From: [Enterobacter] lignolyticus SCF1
GTDB lineage: Bacteria; Pseudomonadota; Gammaproteobacteria; Enterobacterales; Enterobacteriaceae
DNA length: 64,000 nt
Assembly (NCBI RefSeq): GCF_000164865.1
Contig: NC_014618.1
Span: 3,472,001-3,536,000, forward strand
Direction: 5' to 3'
Part shown: in pieces, positions 33,662 through 43,118 of the stretch
How the letters are laid out: each line of letters opens with the position of its first letter
Numbering within the stretch: position 1 is the first letter of the stretch
Made by a program: the position numbers and the translations under genes
Notes under the pieces: model-generated
Seen by the model: the letters and a program-made list of their open reading frames with translations, nothing else
Databases searched by the model: none
Told to the model about the DNA's origin: nothing

Positions 33662-34353
33662 TACAGGCTCACGCGGCGTGCAGGCGTAATCGCCCCGTAG
33701 TCATTCACGCTTTGCCAGCTCAGCGCCCCCTGAAGATCGCCGGGAACCGCCACGCTGGCGCTGCTTTTCGGCGCCACCATCACGTTATCGAGCTTGCGCC
33801 CGCCGATTTGCAGATTCACCAACGTGATGTAATACGGCGACGGATTGCTGATGCTGACCGCGCTGCCCGTGCGGGCGAATTTCAGCTGGTCGAGCGCCTG
33901 CGTCGGCTGCACCGGCAGGTTTTTCGGGCGAACGAAGAGCTTAATGCGCGACAGAATAGCCAGCTGCAGCACGTTTTTGCCGTCGGCATCCGCTTTATTG
34001 ACGGAGGGGATCGCTTTCACGTTCATCCAGAACAGGGATTCGCGGTCGGTTGGTAGCGCGGGTCCGGCATAGATAATCCGCAGCGTGTTTTCGCTTTTCG
34101 GCTCGCTTACGAACAGCGGCGGCGTGACCGCGAAGGTCTTCTCCTTCTGGCCGCTGGCGTTTTCAATCCAGGCGTTGATCAGATAACGCTCCTGCGGGTT
34201 GCTGTTGCTCAGCGACAGCGCGCTCTGCTTCGCATCCGCCGGATAGATAACGCGGGTTGCCCCCAGCGCGATGCCGCCCGCCGCCTGCGTCGGTAGCGCG
34301 CACGTCAGCAACAGTAGCGACAACGCAATAGCGCCGTTGAATAAACGATTCAT
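33661..34353 (-). CDS. fimC: Periplasmic fimbrial chaperone FimC
   Basis: 230 residues from the ATG at 34353, with AGGG upstream. Signal peptide ending PTQA, then the two immunoglobulin-like domains of PapD-type chaperones: GGIALGATRVIYPADAKQSALSLSN with the conserved Arg of the subunit-binding cleft, the signature family segment ESLFWMNVKAIPS, and a late Lys/Arg at IKLFVRPKNLP. It caps subunits by donor-strand complementation. Confidence 0.93.
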   Translation of the reverse strand: MNRLFNGAIALSLLLLTCALPTQAAGGIALGATRVIYPADAKQSALSLSNSNPQERYLINAWIENASGQKEKTFAVTPPLFVSEPKSENTLRIIYAGPALPTDRESLFWMNVKAIPSVNKADADGKNVLQLAILSRIKLFVRPKNLPVQPTQALDQLKFARTGSAVSISNPSPYYITLVNLQIGGRKLDNVMVAPKSSASVAVPGDLQGALSWQSVNDYGAITPARRVSL

Positions 34354-34400
34354 AACGGTAAACCCTGTAATATTATATTTTCTGGTCAGACTCAAAACGC

Positions 34401-34946
34401 TTACGGATAAATGAGGGTGAACCAGACATCCGATGTTATTGCGCCAGGCGTCAGGGGCAGGGAAATAACCCGGTAACGCGCGCTAAAATACAGCGTCATT
34501 TCCCCGGTGGTGACCGGGAAATACGTCACCGGCGGCGCATTGGGAATAATCATCTGTTGTTTATTATCAAATAACGCCAGCCCTAACCCGCTCCCGGCAG
34601 GCACACCGCTTACCTGGGTGGCGGCCAGAAAAACCTGGGGATCTTCCGCCGGGCTCAGCCCCTGGAATGTCACCCCGACCAGGCGCGAAATGTCCGTCCG
34701 GCAATCCACCATCTTCAGCGTAAAGGGAACTGTGACGGTCGAAAAACTGCCCACTCCGGCAAAGGTGTTGGTGCGGTACTGCCCCATATCGATACGCAGA
34801 CTCTGGCTCTCTGGCGCGACGGCGCAGGCGCCGTTAACCAGTTCGCCGCGCATCTGTACACGACCGCCGTCGACCACCACGCGATGGGCAAATGCGGGCG
34901 GCGCGGTCGCGCACAGAACCATGAGCAGCGCTAACATCCTTAGCAT
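34401..34946 (-). CDS. fimI: Fimbrial protein FimI
   Basis: About 181 residues (start at the third of three consecutive possible ATGs, best spaced to GGGG). Signal peptide ending FAHR, pilin fold with the Cys pair in NGACAVAPES and MVDCRTDISR. Lies between fimA and fimC, as fimI does; it is a minor subunit that terminates or anchors the rod. It shares the motif LRIDMGQYRTNTFAGVGSFS with FimA. The C-terminus (TSDVWFTLIYP) is less canonical than in FimA. Confidence 0.87.
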   Translation of the reverse strand: MLRMLALLMVLCATAPPAFAHRVVVDGGRVQMRGELVNGACAVAPESQSLRIDMGQYRTNTFAGVGSFSTVTVPFTLKMVDCRTDISRLVGVTFQGLSPAEDPQVFLAATQVSGVPAGSGLGLALFDNKQQMIIPNAPPVTYFPVTTGEMTLYFSARYRVISLPLTPGAITSDVWFTLIYP

Positions 34947-35018
34947 CATCATTCCCCGATTCGGGCTAAAAAACGCCTCTTCCCTGAGGCAATGGCCATC
35001 CTGAATCTGGCGTCAGCC

Positions 35019-35570
35019 TTATTCGTATTTCATGACGAACGTTGCGTCGGCGTTCGCCTGGCCCGGTTCGGTCGTGTCCGCCGTGGCTTTGTAGCGCGCG
35101 CTGAAGTGCAGGGTGTTGGTCCCCTGAACCAGGTTTTGCGCCACGGAGAACACGCTGCCGTTCGGCGTCAGGGTGGCGGATGCGCTGTCGAGGATCTCGA
35201 TGCCGACGCCCGTCGCGGTTGAGCCATTGCTGCCAGACGTCACCGCAAGCAGGGTCTTGTCCTGGCCGTCAATCTGGCCGCTGAACGCCACCGCCGCGGT
35301 CGCCGCAACGCTCGGATCGCAGTCGTTCAGTACGATATTGAACGGGATCTTTGCCGACGTCGTGCCGACCTTGGTAAAGGTGGCGGTACGGTACTGACCC
35401 AGCTCAACCGTCTGGTTAGAGGACTCCGTGCTCACCGCGCACGCCGCATTGACCAGTTCACCTTTAAAATGCACATTACCGCCGTTCACGGACACCGTGT
35501 CGGCCTGTGCCGCGGAAGCGACGAGACCGAGCGCGGCCACAAAAGACGCTGCTATTTTACTAAATTTCAT
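35019..35570 (-). CDS. fimA: Major type 1 fimbrial subunit FimA
   Basis: 183 residues with a signal peptide (ending AAQA), mature start DTVSVNGGNVHFKGELVNAACAV, a disulfide with NDCDPSV, and the pilin C-terminus ANADATFVMKYE. First gene of fimAICDHF. No invertible element like E. coli fimS is seen upstream, so control probably runs through FimZ/FimY, as in Salmonella. Confidence 0.94.
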   Translation of the reverse strand: MKFSKIAASFVAALGLVASAAQADTVSVNGGNVHFKGELVNAACAVSTESSNQTVELGQYRTATFTKVGTTSAKIPFNIVLNDCDPSVAATAAVAFSGQIDGQDKTLLAVTSGSNGSTATGVGIEILDSASATLTPNGSVFSVAQNLVQGTNTLHFSARYKATADTTEPGQANADATFVMKYE

Positions 35571-35931
35571 AAATGTTCCTTGCTAGCTATAATTATTCGC
35601 GCGACGGCGAATAACCCAAAGTCATTCGCATAACGGGCCTGCCCGGAGGCTTTAAATAACACCTGAAGCAGTATTAATAAATTATCCGGAAATAATTGGC
35701 GCAAAACATGTATAAAGGCTGCGAATAAGCTCAGCTGCGTCCTAAAAATAAATAAGAAAGAACCTGTAAAGGTTATGGGAATGCACGCGGCGGTGGTCAA
35801 CGCGGCGTCATCCCCTGCCGGAAACGCCCGTCGGCGTACAAAAGTACAAACGGTGACTGACATCACGCCCGGCTTCTGCCAAAATATGCACATCCCCCCT
35901 TTGGTAAGTGACAGATGGAATCCTCTCTCTG
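35571..35931. other. Divergent fimA-folD regulatory region
   Basis: About 360 gene-free bases, AT-rich near fimA. It must hold the fimA promoter and the FimZ site and, at the right, the folD promoter. I found no terminal inverted repeats of a phase switch. Confidence 0.4.
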
Positions 35932-36798
35932 ATGGCAGCAAAGATTATTGACGGTAAAACGATTGCGCAGCAGGTACGCTCTGAGGTTGCGGAAAAAGTA
36001 CAGGCTCGCATTGCGGCGGGAAAACGCGCCCCCGGACTGGCCGTTGTGCTGGTAGGCAGCAATCCTGCGTCGCAAATTTATGTCGGCAGCAAGCGCAAAG
36101 CATGCGAAGAGGTGGGTTTCGTCTCCCGCTCCTACGATCTGCCGGAAACCACCAGCGAGGCCGAGCTGCTGGAGCTGATTGATACCCTGAATGCCGACGG
36201 CGCGATCGACGGGATTCTGGTGCAGCTGCCGCTGCCTGCGGGTATTGATAACGTGAAGGTGCTTGAGCGCATTGCGCCCGACAAAGACGTTGACGGTTTT
36301 CACCCCTATAACGTTGGCCGCCTGTGCCAGCGCGCGCCGCGCCTGCGTCCGTGCACGCCGCGCGGTATCGTGACGCTGCTTGAGCGCTATAACATTGATA
36401 CCTACGGCCTGAATGCGGTCATTATCGGCGCCTCAAACATCGTTGGCCGCCCGATGAGCATGGAGCTGCTGCTGGCGGGCTGCACCACCACCGTCACCCA
36501 CCGCTTTACGAAAAACCTGCGCCACCACGTCGAAAACGCCGACCTGCTGGTCGTGGCCGTCGGCAAGCCGGGCTTTATCCCGGGCGAGTGGATCAAAGAG
36601 GGCGCGATTGTCGTTGATGTGGGCATCAACCGCCTCGAAAGCGGCAAAGTGGTAGGCGATGTTATTTTTGACGACGCCGCCGCGCGCGCCTCGTACATTA
36701 CGCCGGTCCCCGGCGGCGTGGGCCCGATGACGGTCGCCACCCTGATTCAGAACACCTTGCAGGCCTGCGAGGAATATCACGACGTAGAGGACGCGTAA
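35932..36798 (+). CDS. folD: Bifunctional methylene-THF dehydrogenase/cyclohydrolase FolD
   Basis: 288 residues, the same length as E. coli FolD and nearly identical. Converts 5,10-methylene-THF to 10-formyl-THF with NADP. Visible: the catalytic Lys of SQIYVGSKRKACEEVG, QLPLPAGID, and the NADP-binding segment VIIGASNIVGRPM; it closes with TPVPGGVGPMTVATL. Start taken at 35932 (MAAKIIDG). ybcJ follows after one base. Confidence 0.97.
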   Translation: MAAKIIDGKTIAQQVRSEVAEKVQARIAAGKRAPGLAVVLVGSNPASQIYVGSKRKACEEVGFVSRSYDLPETTSEAELLELIDTLNADGAIDGILVQLPLPAGIDNVKVLERIAPDKDVDGFHPYNVGRLCQRAPRLRPCTPRGIVTLLERYNIDTYGLNAVIIGASNIVGRPMSMELLLAGCTTTVTHRFTKNLRHHVENADLLVVAVGKPGFIPGEWIKEGAIVVDVGINRLESGKVVGDVIFDDAAARASYITPVPGGVGPMTVATLIQNTLQACEEYHDVEDA

Positions 36799-36799
36799 C

Positions 36800-37012
36800 A
36801 TGGCAACTTTTTCCTTAGGCAAACACCCGCACGTTGAGCTTTGCGACCTGCTGAAGCTGGAAGGCTGGAGCGAGAGCGGCGCGCAGGCGAAAATCGCGAT
36901 CGCCGAAGGTCTGGTAAGCGTTGACGGCGTCGTGGAAACCCGTAAACGCTGTAAAATCGTCGCGGGTCAGACCGTGAGCTACGACGGCCAGCGCATTACG
37001 GTGACGGCGTAA
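36800..37012 (+). CDS. ybcJ: S4-domain RNA-binding protein YbcJ
   Basis: 70-residue S4-like protein (LKLEGWSESGAQAKIAIAEGLVSVDGVVETRKRCKI), the fold that binds structured RNA. Near-identical to E. coli YbcJ, thought to act on ribosomes. Directly after folD, so co-transcribed. A hairpin (37022-37045) follows. Confidence 0.95.
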   Translation: MATFSLGKHPHVELCDLLKLEGWSESGAQAKIAIAEGLVSVDGVVETRKRCKIVAGQTVSYDGQRITVTA

Positions 37013-37021
37013 GCCCTGCTT

Positions 37022-37045
37022 CCCTCGCCGCATTCGCGGTGAGGG
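37022..37045 (+). terminator. Hairpin after ybcJ
   Basis: CCCTCGCCGC and GCGGTGAGGG pair (one G-T wobble) around an ATTC loop, nine bases after the ybcJ stop. No T-tract follows, so termination would be weak. Confidence 0.5.
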
Positions 37046-37161
37046 GCAACATATCCCTACCGCGATCGCGGTTAATTTTCGATCTACTTCAAAGAATCAC
37101 AATTTCCTCTGACACGATGTGAAATTTAAGTTGCACGTCCTCCCGGCTTCTTACACGATAG

Positions 37162-37188
37162 GTAGAACGTTCTACTAAAACGTTCTAC
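37162..37188. promoter_or_regulatory. Tandem LacI-type operators before the PTS gene
   Basis: GTAGAACGTTCTAC (37162-37175) is a perfect 14-base palindrome with the central CG usual for LacI-family sites. A second copy sharing the right half and centre (CTAAAACGTTCTAC, 37175-37188) follows 13 bases later. The LacI-family gene at 38837 is the obvious binder. Confidence 0.72.
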
Positions 37189-37245
37189 TTACAACAACAA
37201 TGCGCCATGAGCGCCTGTCAGGGTCTCCAGTCGGGGGGAGTCAGC

Positions 37246-38745
37246 ATGAGTCTGTTCTCAGGGTTTGTTAAATCTTTGTCAAAACTATCAATGATTGGCC
37301 GCGCCTTAATGCTGCCAATCTCACTGTTGCCAGCGGCAGGTCTGCTGCTGGCCTTCGGCGATAAATTCCATCTGCCGCTGATGATGAACGCCGGTGGGGT
37401 TATTTTCGATAACCTGCCGATGCTCTTCGCCATCGGCTCCGCCGTCGGTCTGGCGTCAGAATCCGGGATTGCCGCGCTGTCGGCGGCGGTATCGGTGTTC
37501 GTCACCAACATCACCATCAGTACGGTGCTCGGCATTACGCCGGAAATGGCCTCTCAGGGCGGGAAATACGCCATGGTGGTCGGTATTCCCACGCTGCAAA
37601 TGGGCGTCTTCGGCGGGCTTATCTGCGGGATCCTCGCGGCGTGGTGCTACAACCGCTTCCACGCGATGCAGCTGCCGGAATTCCTCGGCTTCTTCTCCGG
37701 CAAGCGTTTTGTCGCTATCGCCGCCGCCTGCCTGTCGTTTGTTCTCGGCCTGCTGCTGCCGTACGTCTGGCAGCACATTCAGGCGGGCATCGACGCGCTG
37801 TCGGTGGTGGTTAACGGCGACAACCAGGCGGCATCGACCTTTATCTTCGGTCTGGTGGAGCGCGCGCTGATCCCGCTGGGTCTGCACCACATCTGGTATC
37901 CGTCCTTCTGGTACTCGTTTGGCGATTACACCACCCAGGCAGGCCTGGTTATCCACGGCGACCAGACCATTTGGTTTAAGATGCTGGAAGAAGGGGTGAA
38001 ATCCTTCAGCAGCGATACCTACCAGAACGCCGGTAAATTCATGCAGGGCGAGTTCCCGCTGATGCTGTTCGCCCTGCCGGCGGCCTGTCTGGCGATGTAC
38101 CACGAAGCGCATACGCCAAACAAAAAGATAGCCTCCGGTATTCTGTTCTCCGCCGCGCTCACCTGCTTCCTGACCGGGATCACCGAGCCGGTTGAGTTCA
38201 CCTTTATCTTCGTGGCGCCGATTCTGTACGTCTTCAACGCCATCATGGCGGGCCTGGCCTACATGACGATGTACCTGCTGCATGCGCATATCGCTAAGTC
38301 GTTCTCAGCGGGTTTTATCGACTATCTCTCCTTCGGCATCGTCCCGTCGCTTAACGGCTACCAGACCAACTTCCTGAACGCGGTAATTGTCGGTATCCCG
38401 ATGGCGCTGATTTACTACTTCACCTTCCGCTTCGTTATCCGTCGCTTTGACGTGAAAACGCCGGGGCGTACCGGTGTTACCGTCAACGCCGACGACAAAA
38501 CCGACAGCGAGCTGGCTACCGAGATTATCGGCCTGCTGGGCGGCGCCAGAAACATCGACTCCGTCGGCTCCTGCATTACCCGCCTGCGTCTTGAGGTGTC
38601 GAAGAGTGACATGGTGGATAAAGACGGTCTTAACGGCGTGGGCGCCCGCGGCGTGGTCTTCGTCGGCGATAACGGCATTCAGGTGATTTTTGGCGCCAGA
38701 GCGCAATTTATTGCACAAACCATGTCGACGATGATTGGCAAATAA
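37246..38745 (+). CDS. PTS system EIICB component, glucose/maltose family
   Basis: 499 residues from the ATG at 37246 behind GGGGGAG. Membrane EIIC (about 1-400) with LPISLLPAAGLLLAFG near the start, the substrate loop HHIWYPSFWYSFGD and the GITEPVEF motif; EIIB (about 420-495) with phospho-acceptor Cys in GSCITRLRLEV. No EIIA, so it relies on Crr or another EIIA. It belongs to the PtsG/MalX superfamily but is clearly neither E. coli PtsG nor MalX. The LacI-type gene downstream and twin operators upstream suggest a locally controlled sugar, substrate unknown. Confidence 0.85.
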   Translation: MSLFSGFVKSLSKLSMIGRALMLPISLLPAAGLLLAFGDKFHLPLMMNAGGVIFDNLPMLFAIGSAVGLASESGIAALSAAVSVFVTNITISTVLGITPEMASQGGKYAMVVGIPTLQMGVFGGLICGILAAWCYNRFHAMQLPEFLGFFSGKRFVAIAAACLSFVLGLLLPYVWQHIQAGIDALSVVVNGDNQAASTFIFGLVERALIPLGLHHIWYPSFWYSFGDYTTQAGLVIHGDQTIWFKMLEEGVKSFSSDTYQNAGKFMQGEFPLMLFALPAACLAMYHEAHTPNKKIASGILFSAALTCFLTGITEPVEFTFIFVAPILYVFNAIMAGLAYMTMYLLHAHIAKSFSAGFIDYLSFGIVPSLNGYQTNFLNAVIVGIPMALIYYFTFRFVIRRFDVKTPGRTGVTVNADDKTDSELATEIIGLLGGARNIDSVGSCITRLRLEVSKSDMVDKDGLNGVGARGVVFVGDNGIQVIFGARAQFIAQTMSTMIGK

Positions 38746-38836
38746 CCGGAACAATGTCAGGCTGTACACGTCTCCTGCCCGCGCGGGAGACGTTGTTTTA
38801 TCTGGCTGATTGCGGCGGATTTTTCAGGGAGCGGGT

Positions 38837-39853
38837 TTGAAAAAAGTCAGTATTATCGATGTCGCAAGGCAGGCGGGCGTCTCCGTCTCCACCGTCTCGC
38901 TGGTATTGCGCCAGAAAGGAAAAATTTCTGACGCCACAATCGAAAAAGTCCAGGCGGCGATCGCCGCGCTGGGCTACGTGCACAACGTGGCCGCCGCCAA
39001 CCTGCGCGCCAACACCTCAAACCTTATCGGCCTGATCCTGCGTGATTTCAGCGACAGCTTTTCCATCAAGGTGATGGCAAGCGTGGTGCAGGAGCTGGAA
39101 AAACAGGGCTATATGGTTTTTCTCGGCCAACCGCTGGACGACCACGCGCACCTGGAGCGCTGCCTGCTCTCCTTTAAGCAGCAGGGCGTGGCGGGCGTGA
39201 TTTACCTGGCCTCAGATACCCGCAGGACGCAGCTGCCCGAACAGATTCGTCAGTGTCCGCTGCCGCTGGTGGTGGTCTCACAGTCGCTGATGGAAGAGAA
39301 CTGCAATCTGGTGATGCGCGACAACCGGCAGGCGGCAAGCCTGGCCACGCGCTATCTGATAGAACGCGGCCACCGCAGCATCGCCTATATCGGCGGGCAC
39401 GAGGATAACGTCATCCGCCAGCAGCGCCTGCTGGGGTTTCGCAGCACGCTCGCCCAGAACGGGATGGTCTTTCGCGAAGAATCTACGCCCGCCTGCAGCG
39501 ACGACACCTACGCCGCCAGCATCGCCACGCGCCACCTGCTGGAGAAAAACAACACCATCACCGCCCTGCTCTGCCACTCGCCGGACGCGATGATCGGCTG
39601 TATTACCGGGATTCATCAGGTCGGGCGCACCGTGGGGAAAGATGTGTTTCTGACCCAGCAGGTGGCGCTGGTCGGCTTCGAGGATATGCTGCACGTCAAC
39701 CTGACGTCGCCATCGTTCACCTACGTGTCGTCCGCCAGCGAAGAGACCGGACGCCAGGCCGCCGGGCTCATTATCCGCAAGCTCAAGGAGCCGGAGCTGC
39801 AAACCCAGCGCATTACCCTTTCCGGGCAGTTGATTGCGCGGGAGTCGGCGTAA
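38837..39853 (+). CDS. LacI-family repressor, MalI-like
   Basis: 338 residues from a TTG start behind AGGGAG; an upstream in-frame TTG would add nine residues. The LacI HTH and hinge are clear (KKVSIIDVARQAGVSVSTVSLVLRQKG), followed by a periplasmic-binding-protein-like core. The N-terminus resembles MalI, which represses the PTS gene malX in E. coli. It lies 91 bases after the PTS gene and most likely represses it through the palindromes at 37162-37188. A REP element follows. Confidence 0.87.
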   Translation: MKKVSIIDVARQAGVSVSTVSLVLRQKGKISDATIEKVQAAIAALGYVHNVAAANLRANTSNLIGLILRDFSDSFSIKVMASVVQELEKQGYMVFLGQPLDDHAHLERCLLSFKQQGVAGVIYLASDTRRTQLPEQIRQCPLPLVVVSQSLMEENCNLVMRDNRQAASLATRYLIERGHRSIAYIGGHEDNVIRQQRLLGFRSTLAQNGMVFREESTPACSDDTYAASIATRHLLEKNNTITALLCHSPDAMIGCITGIHQVGRTVGKDVFLTQQVALVGFEDMLHVNLTSPSFTYVSSASEETGRQAAGLIIRKLKEPELQTQRITLSGQLIARESA

Positions 39854-39861
39854 GATAAAAA

Positions 39862-39893
39862 AGGCCGGGTGGCGGCTACGCCTTACCCGGCCT
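39862..39893. repeat. REP (palindromic unit) element
   Basis: GGCCGGGTGGCGGCTACGCC then TTACCCGGCC forms the imperfect stem of enterobacterial REP elements. It sits between the convergent lacI-type and cysS genes, the typical extragenic position. Two more copies lie at 47330-47359 and 52814-52844. Confidence 0.85.
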
Positions 39894-39909
39894 GTAAACC
39901 CGGCAAAAC

Positions 39910-41295
39910 TTACTTACGACGCCAGGTCGTCCCCTGCGGGCCATCTTCCAGCACGATACCCATCTCGTTCAGACGGTCGCGCGCCGCATCGGCTGCCGCC
40001 CAGTCTTTCGCCTTACGGGCATCCAGACGCTGCTGGATAAGCGATTCGATTTCCGCCACTTCACTGTCGTCCGCCTGCGCGCCGCCTTGCAGGAAGGTTT
40101 CCGGATCCTGCTCCAGCAGGCCGAGCACGCCTGACAGCTTACGCAGGTGGGCCGCCATCGCGCTGGCGGCCTGGGCGTCTTCGCCCTTCAGACGGTTCAC
40201 CTCGCGGGCCATATCGAACAGCACCGAGTAGGCTTCCGGAGTATTGAAGTCGTCGTCCATCGCCTCGCGAAAACGCGCCTCAAAGGCCTCGCCGCCCGCG
40301 GCCGCAGCGGAGGCATCGGTCCCGCGCAGCGCGGTGTAGAGACGCTCCAGCGCGGAGCGCGCCTGTTTAAGGTTCTCTTCGCTGTAGTTCAGCTGGCTGC
40401 GGTAGTGGCCGGACATCAGGAAGTAGCGGATGGTTTCGGCATCGTAATACTTCAGCACGTCGCGCACGGTAAAGAAGTTGCCGAGCGATTTCGACATCTT
40501 CTCACGGTCAACCATCACCATCCCGGAGTGCATCCAGGTATTGACGTACTCGCCGTCGTGCGCGCAGGTGGACTGAGCGATTTCGTTTTCATGGTGCGGG
40601 AACATCAGATCAGAACCACCGCCGTGAATATCGAAATGGCTACCGAGCTGTTTGCAGTTCATCGCCGAGCACTCGATGTGCCAGCCAGGACGACCTTCGC
40701 CCCACGGCGAAGCCCATGCCGGCTCGCCCGCTTTTGACATCTTCCACAATACGAAGTCCATCGGGTTGCGTTTAACATCAACCACGTCCACGCGAGCACC
40801 GGCCTGCAGCTGGTCCAGATCCTGACGGGAAAGTTCGCCATAGGTGGGGTCAGAAGGCACGGAGAACATCACGTCGCCGTTGTCTGCCACATAGGCATGA
40901 CCGCGTTCGATAAGGCGCTCAGTGATCTCAATGATTTCCGGGATGTGGTGCGTTGCGCGCGGCTCGTTGTCCGGACGCAGAATGTTCAGCGCATCGAAGT
41001 CTTTGTGCATTTCGATAATCATGCGATCGACCAGGCCGACAAAGTCTTCGCCGTTTTCGTTGGCGCGCTTGATGATTTTATCGTCGATATCGGTGATGTT
41101 ACGCACGTACTTCAGTTTATAGCCGAGGAAACGCAGGTAGCGGGCGACGACGTCGAACGCGACGAAGGTACGGCCATGGCCGATATGACACAGATCGTAA
41201 ACAGTAATCCCACACACGTACATGCCGACTTCCCCGGCATGAATTGGCTTAAATTCCTCTTTTTGGCGTGTCATTGTATTGAAGATTTTTAGCAT
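39910..41295 (-). CDS. cysS: Cysteinyl-tRNA synthetase CysS
   Basis: 461 residues, the E. coli length. Class I synthetase: HIGH box (CHIGHGRTFVAFD), zinc-ligand Cys in YVCGITVYD and HIECSAMNCKQLG, His of HGGGSDLMFPHHENE and the KMSKS loop (REKMSKSLGNF). The start at 41295 (MLKIFN) is the family start; an ATG four codons earlier is possible. Divergent from ppiB. Confidence 0.97.
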   Translation of the reverse strand: MLKIFNTMTRQKEEFKPIHAGEVGMYVCGITVYDLCHIGHGRTFVAFDVVARYLRFLGYKLKYVRNITDIDDKIIKRANENGEDFVGLVDRMIIEMHKDFDALNILRPDNEPRATHHIPEIIEITERLIERGHAYVADNGDVMFSVPSDPTYGELSRQDLDQLQAGARVDVVDVKRNPMDFVLWKMSKAGEPAWASPWGEGRPGWHIECSAMNCKQLGSHFDIHGGGSDLMFPHHENEIAQSTCAHDGEYVNTWMHSGMVMVDREKMSKSLGNFFTVRDVLKYYDAETIRYFLMSGHYRSQLNYSEENLKQARSALERLYTALRGTDASAAAAGGEAFEARFREAMDDDFNTPEAYSVLFDMAREVNRLKGEDAQAASAMAAHLRKLSGVLGLLEQDPETFLQGGAQADDSEVAEIESLIQQRLDARKAKDWAAADAARDRLNEMGIVLEDGPQGTTWRRK

Positions 41296-41467
41296 CGAAG
41301 ATTCCATATATCCGTGTGTGAACGAAAACCGCGTATTCTACCCGTTATTCAATCCGGAAGCAGCACACATTGCAAGGTGATCCAACCCTGCGGTTATGCT
41401 ATAACAAGCCCCTATACGTAACCCGTCGTCGGGTATTCGCACCACTATAACGGAACAGGATGCAAAA

Positions 41468-41962
41468 ATGGTTACTTTCCACACTAATCACGGTGATATT
41501 GTCATCAAAACGTTCGATGATAAAGCGCCTGAAACGGTTAAAAACTTCCTGGACTACTGCCGCGAAGGTTTTTACAACAACACCATTTTCCACCGCGTCA
41601 TCAACGGATTCATGATCCAGGGCGGCGGTTTCGAACCTGGCATGCGTCAAAAAGCGACCAAAGATCCGATTAAAAACGAAGCGAACAACGGTCTGAAAAA
41701 CACCCGCGGCACGCTGGCCATGGCGCGTACCCAGGCGCCGCACTCCGCAACGGCCCAGTTCTTCATCAACGTCGTCGATAACGACTTCCTGAACTTCTCC
41801 GGCGAAAGCATGCAGGGCTGGGGCTACTGCGTATTTGCCGAAGTGGTTGAAGGTCTGGACGTGGTTGACAAGATCAAAGGCGTGTCCACCGGCCGCAGCG
41901 GCATGCACCAGGACGTACCGAAAGAAGATGTTATCGTTGAAAGCGTGACCGTCAGCGAGTAA
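41468..41962 (+). CDS. ppiB: Cytoplasmic peptidyl-prolyl isomerase B
   Basis: 164-residue cyclophilin. Core motifs FHRVINGFMIQGGGF, ATAQFFINVVDN and GYCVFAEVVEGLDVV are intact; no signal peptide. lpxH starts three bases after its stop, so the two form an operon. Confidence 0.97.
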   Translation: MVTFHTNHGDIVIKTFDDKAPETVKNFLDYCREGFYNNTIFHRVINGFMIQGGGFEPGMRQKATKDPIKNEANNGLKNTRGTLAMARTQAPHSATAQFFINVVDNDFLNFSGESMQGWGYCVFAEVVEGLDVVDKIKGVSTGRSGMHQDVPKEDVIVESVTVSE

Positions 41963-41965
41963 TTC

Positions 41966-42688
41966 GTGGCGACACTCTTTATCGCAGATCTGCATCTGCA
42001 AACAGAAGAACCGGCGATTACCGCCGGTTTTCTGCGTTTTTTACGGGGCGAAGCCCGCAGCGCCGATGCGCTGTACATCCTGGGCGACCTGTTTGAAGCC
42101 TGGATTGGCGATGACGACCCGAACCTGCTGCACCAGGAGATGGCAACTGCCATCCGTGCGCTGGTCGATTCCGGCGTCCCCTGCTATTTCATTCACGGCA
42201 ATCGCGACTTTCTGCTCGGCAAACGCTTCGCCCGGGCAAGCGGTATGACGCTCCTGCCGGAAGAAAAAGTGCTCGATCTCTACGGCCGCCGGGTGCTTAT
42301 CATGCACGGCGACACGCTGTGCACCGACGATACCGGCTATCAGGCCTTTCGCGCTAAAGTGCACACGCCGTGGATCCAGCGGCTGTTTCTCGCGCTGCCG
42401 CTGTTTATCCGCAGCCGTATTGCCGCCAGAATGCGCGCGGGCAGCAAGGCCGCCAACAGCGCGAAATCAATGACCATCATGGACGTCAACCCGCAGGCGG
42501 TAGCGCAGGTGATGGAAAAGCACCGCGTTCAGTGGCTGATTCACGGCCACACCCACCGTCCCGATGTCCACACCCTCACCGCCAACGGCGACCCCGCCCA
42601 TCGCGTGGTGCTGGGCGCCTGGCATGAGGAAGGCTCGATGGTGAAAGTCACGCCCGAAGGCGTCGAGCTGATCGCATTTCCTTTCTGA
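41966..42688 (+). CDS. lpxH: UDP-2,3-diacylglucosamine diphosphatase LpxH
   Basis: 240-residue calcineurin-type phosphoesterase that makes lipid X in lipid A synthesis. Metal ligands in IADLHLQ, ILGDLFEAWIGDD, HGNRDFLLG, MHGDTLCTDD and HGHTHRPDVH. Starts with GTG, right after ppiB. Confidence 0.96.
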   Translation: MATLFIADLHLQTEEPAITAGFLRFLRGEARSADALYILGDLFEAWIGDDDPNLLHQEMATAIRALVDSGVPCYFIHGNRDFLLGKRFARASGMTLLPEEKVLDLYGRRVLIMHGDTLCTDDTGYQAFRAKVHTPWIQRLFLALPLFIRSRIAARMRAGSKAANSAKSMTIMDVNPQAVAQVMEKHRVQWLIHGHTHRPDVHTLTANGDPAHRVVLGAWHEEGSMVKVTPEGVELIAFPF

Positions 42689-42838
42689 ATTCCCGCCGCA
42701 CCCGACGATCAACATCATTCATTTTTTTGAATGATATCCGCAAATTGTTTCGATTTTAACCAATCCGTGGTCGTTCTATCATTCATCACATCAGGGCAAC
42801 ACGCCCTATTCAAGACAAAACACTTAAGGAATACGACC

Positions 42839-43048
42839 ATGAAATCCATCAAAACTTTCGTTGCAGTTGCTGCTCTTTCTACTTTCTCTTTCGGTTCTTT
42901 TGCTCAGAGCGTCAGTGCTACCGCCTCTACCCTTGACCGCGCAGAAGCCCAGATTGCCGCTCAGGCCGCTGAACAGGGTGCGTCTTACAAAATCACCAGC
43001 GCACAGTTCAACAACCGCGTTCACATGACTGCGGAACTAACGAAATAA
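42839..43048 (+). CDS. YdgH/BhsA/McbA-like small periplasmic protein (DUF1471)
   Basis: 69 residues: signal peptide MKSIKTFVAVAALSTFSFGS to FA, then a short mature part with the DUF1471 pattern (AEAQIAAQAAEQGASYKITSAQFNNRVHMTAELTK). Family members such as BhsA are stress-induced and affect the envelope or biofilm. AAGGA lies nine bases before the ATG. It stands between lpxH and the next small exported protein. Confidence 0.75.
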   Translation: MKSIKTFVAVAALSTFSFGSFAQSVSATASTLDRAEAQIAAQAAEQGASYKITSAQFNNRVHMTAELTK

Positions 43049-43118
43049 AACGTCTGACTGCCGTGCCGCCAGTACGCAGATAAGCGACAGCGACAATACG
43101 ATGAGCAAGGAAAAGAGA

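Noticed and set aside
35571..35931. A fimS-like invertible promoter element
   Set aside because: No pair of inverted repeats and no fimB/fimE recombinase in the window; control is of the Salmonella FimZ/FimY kind.
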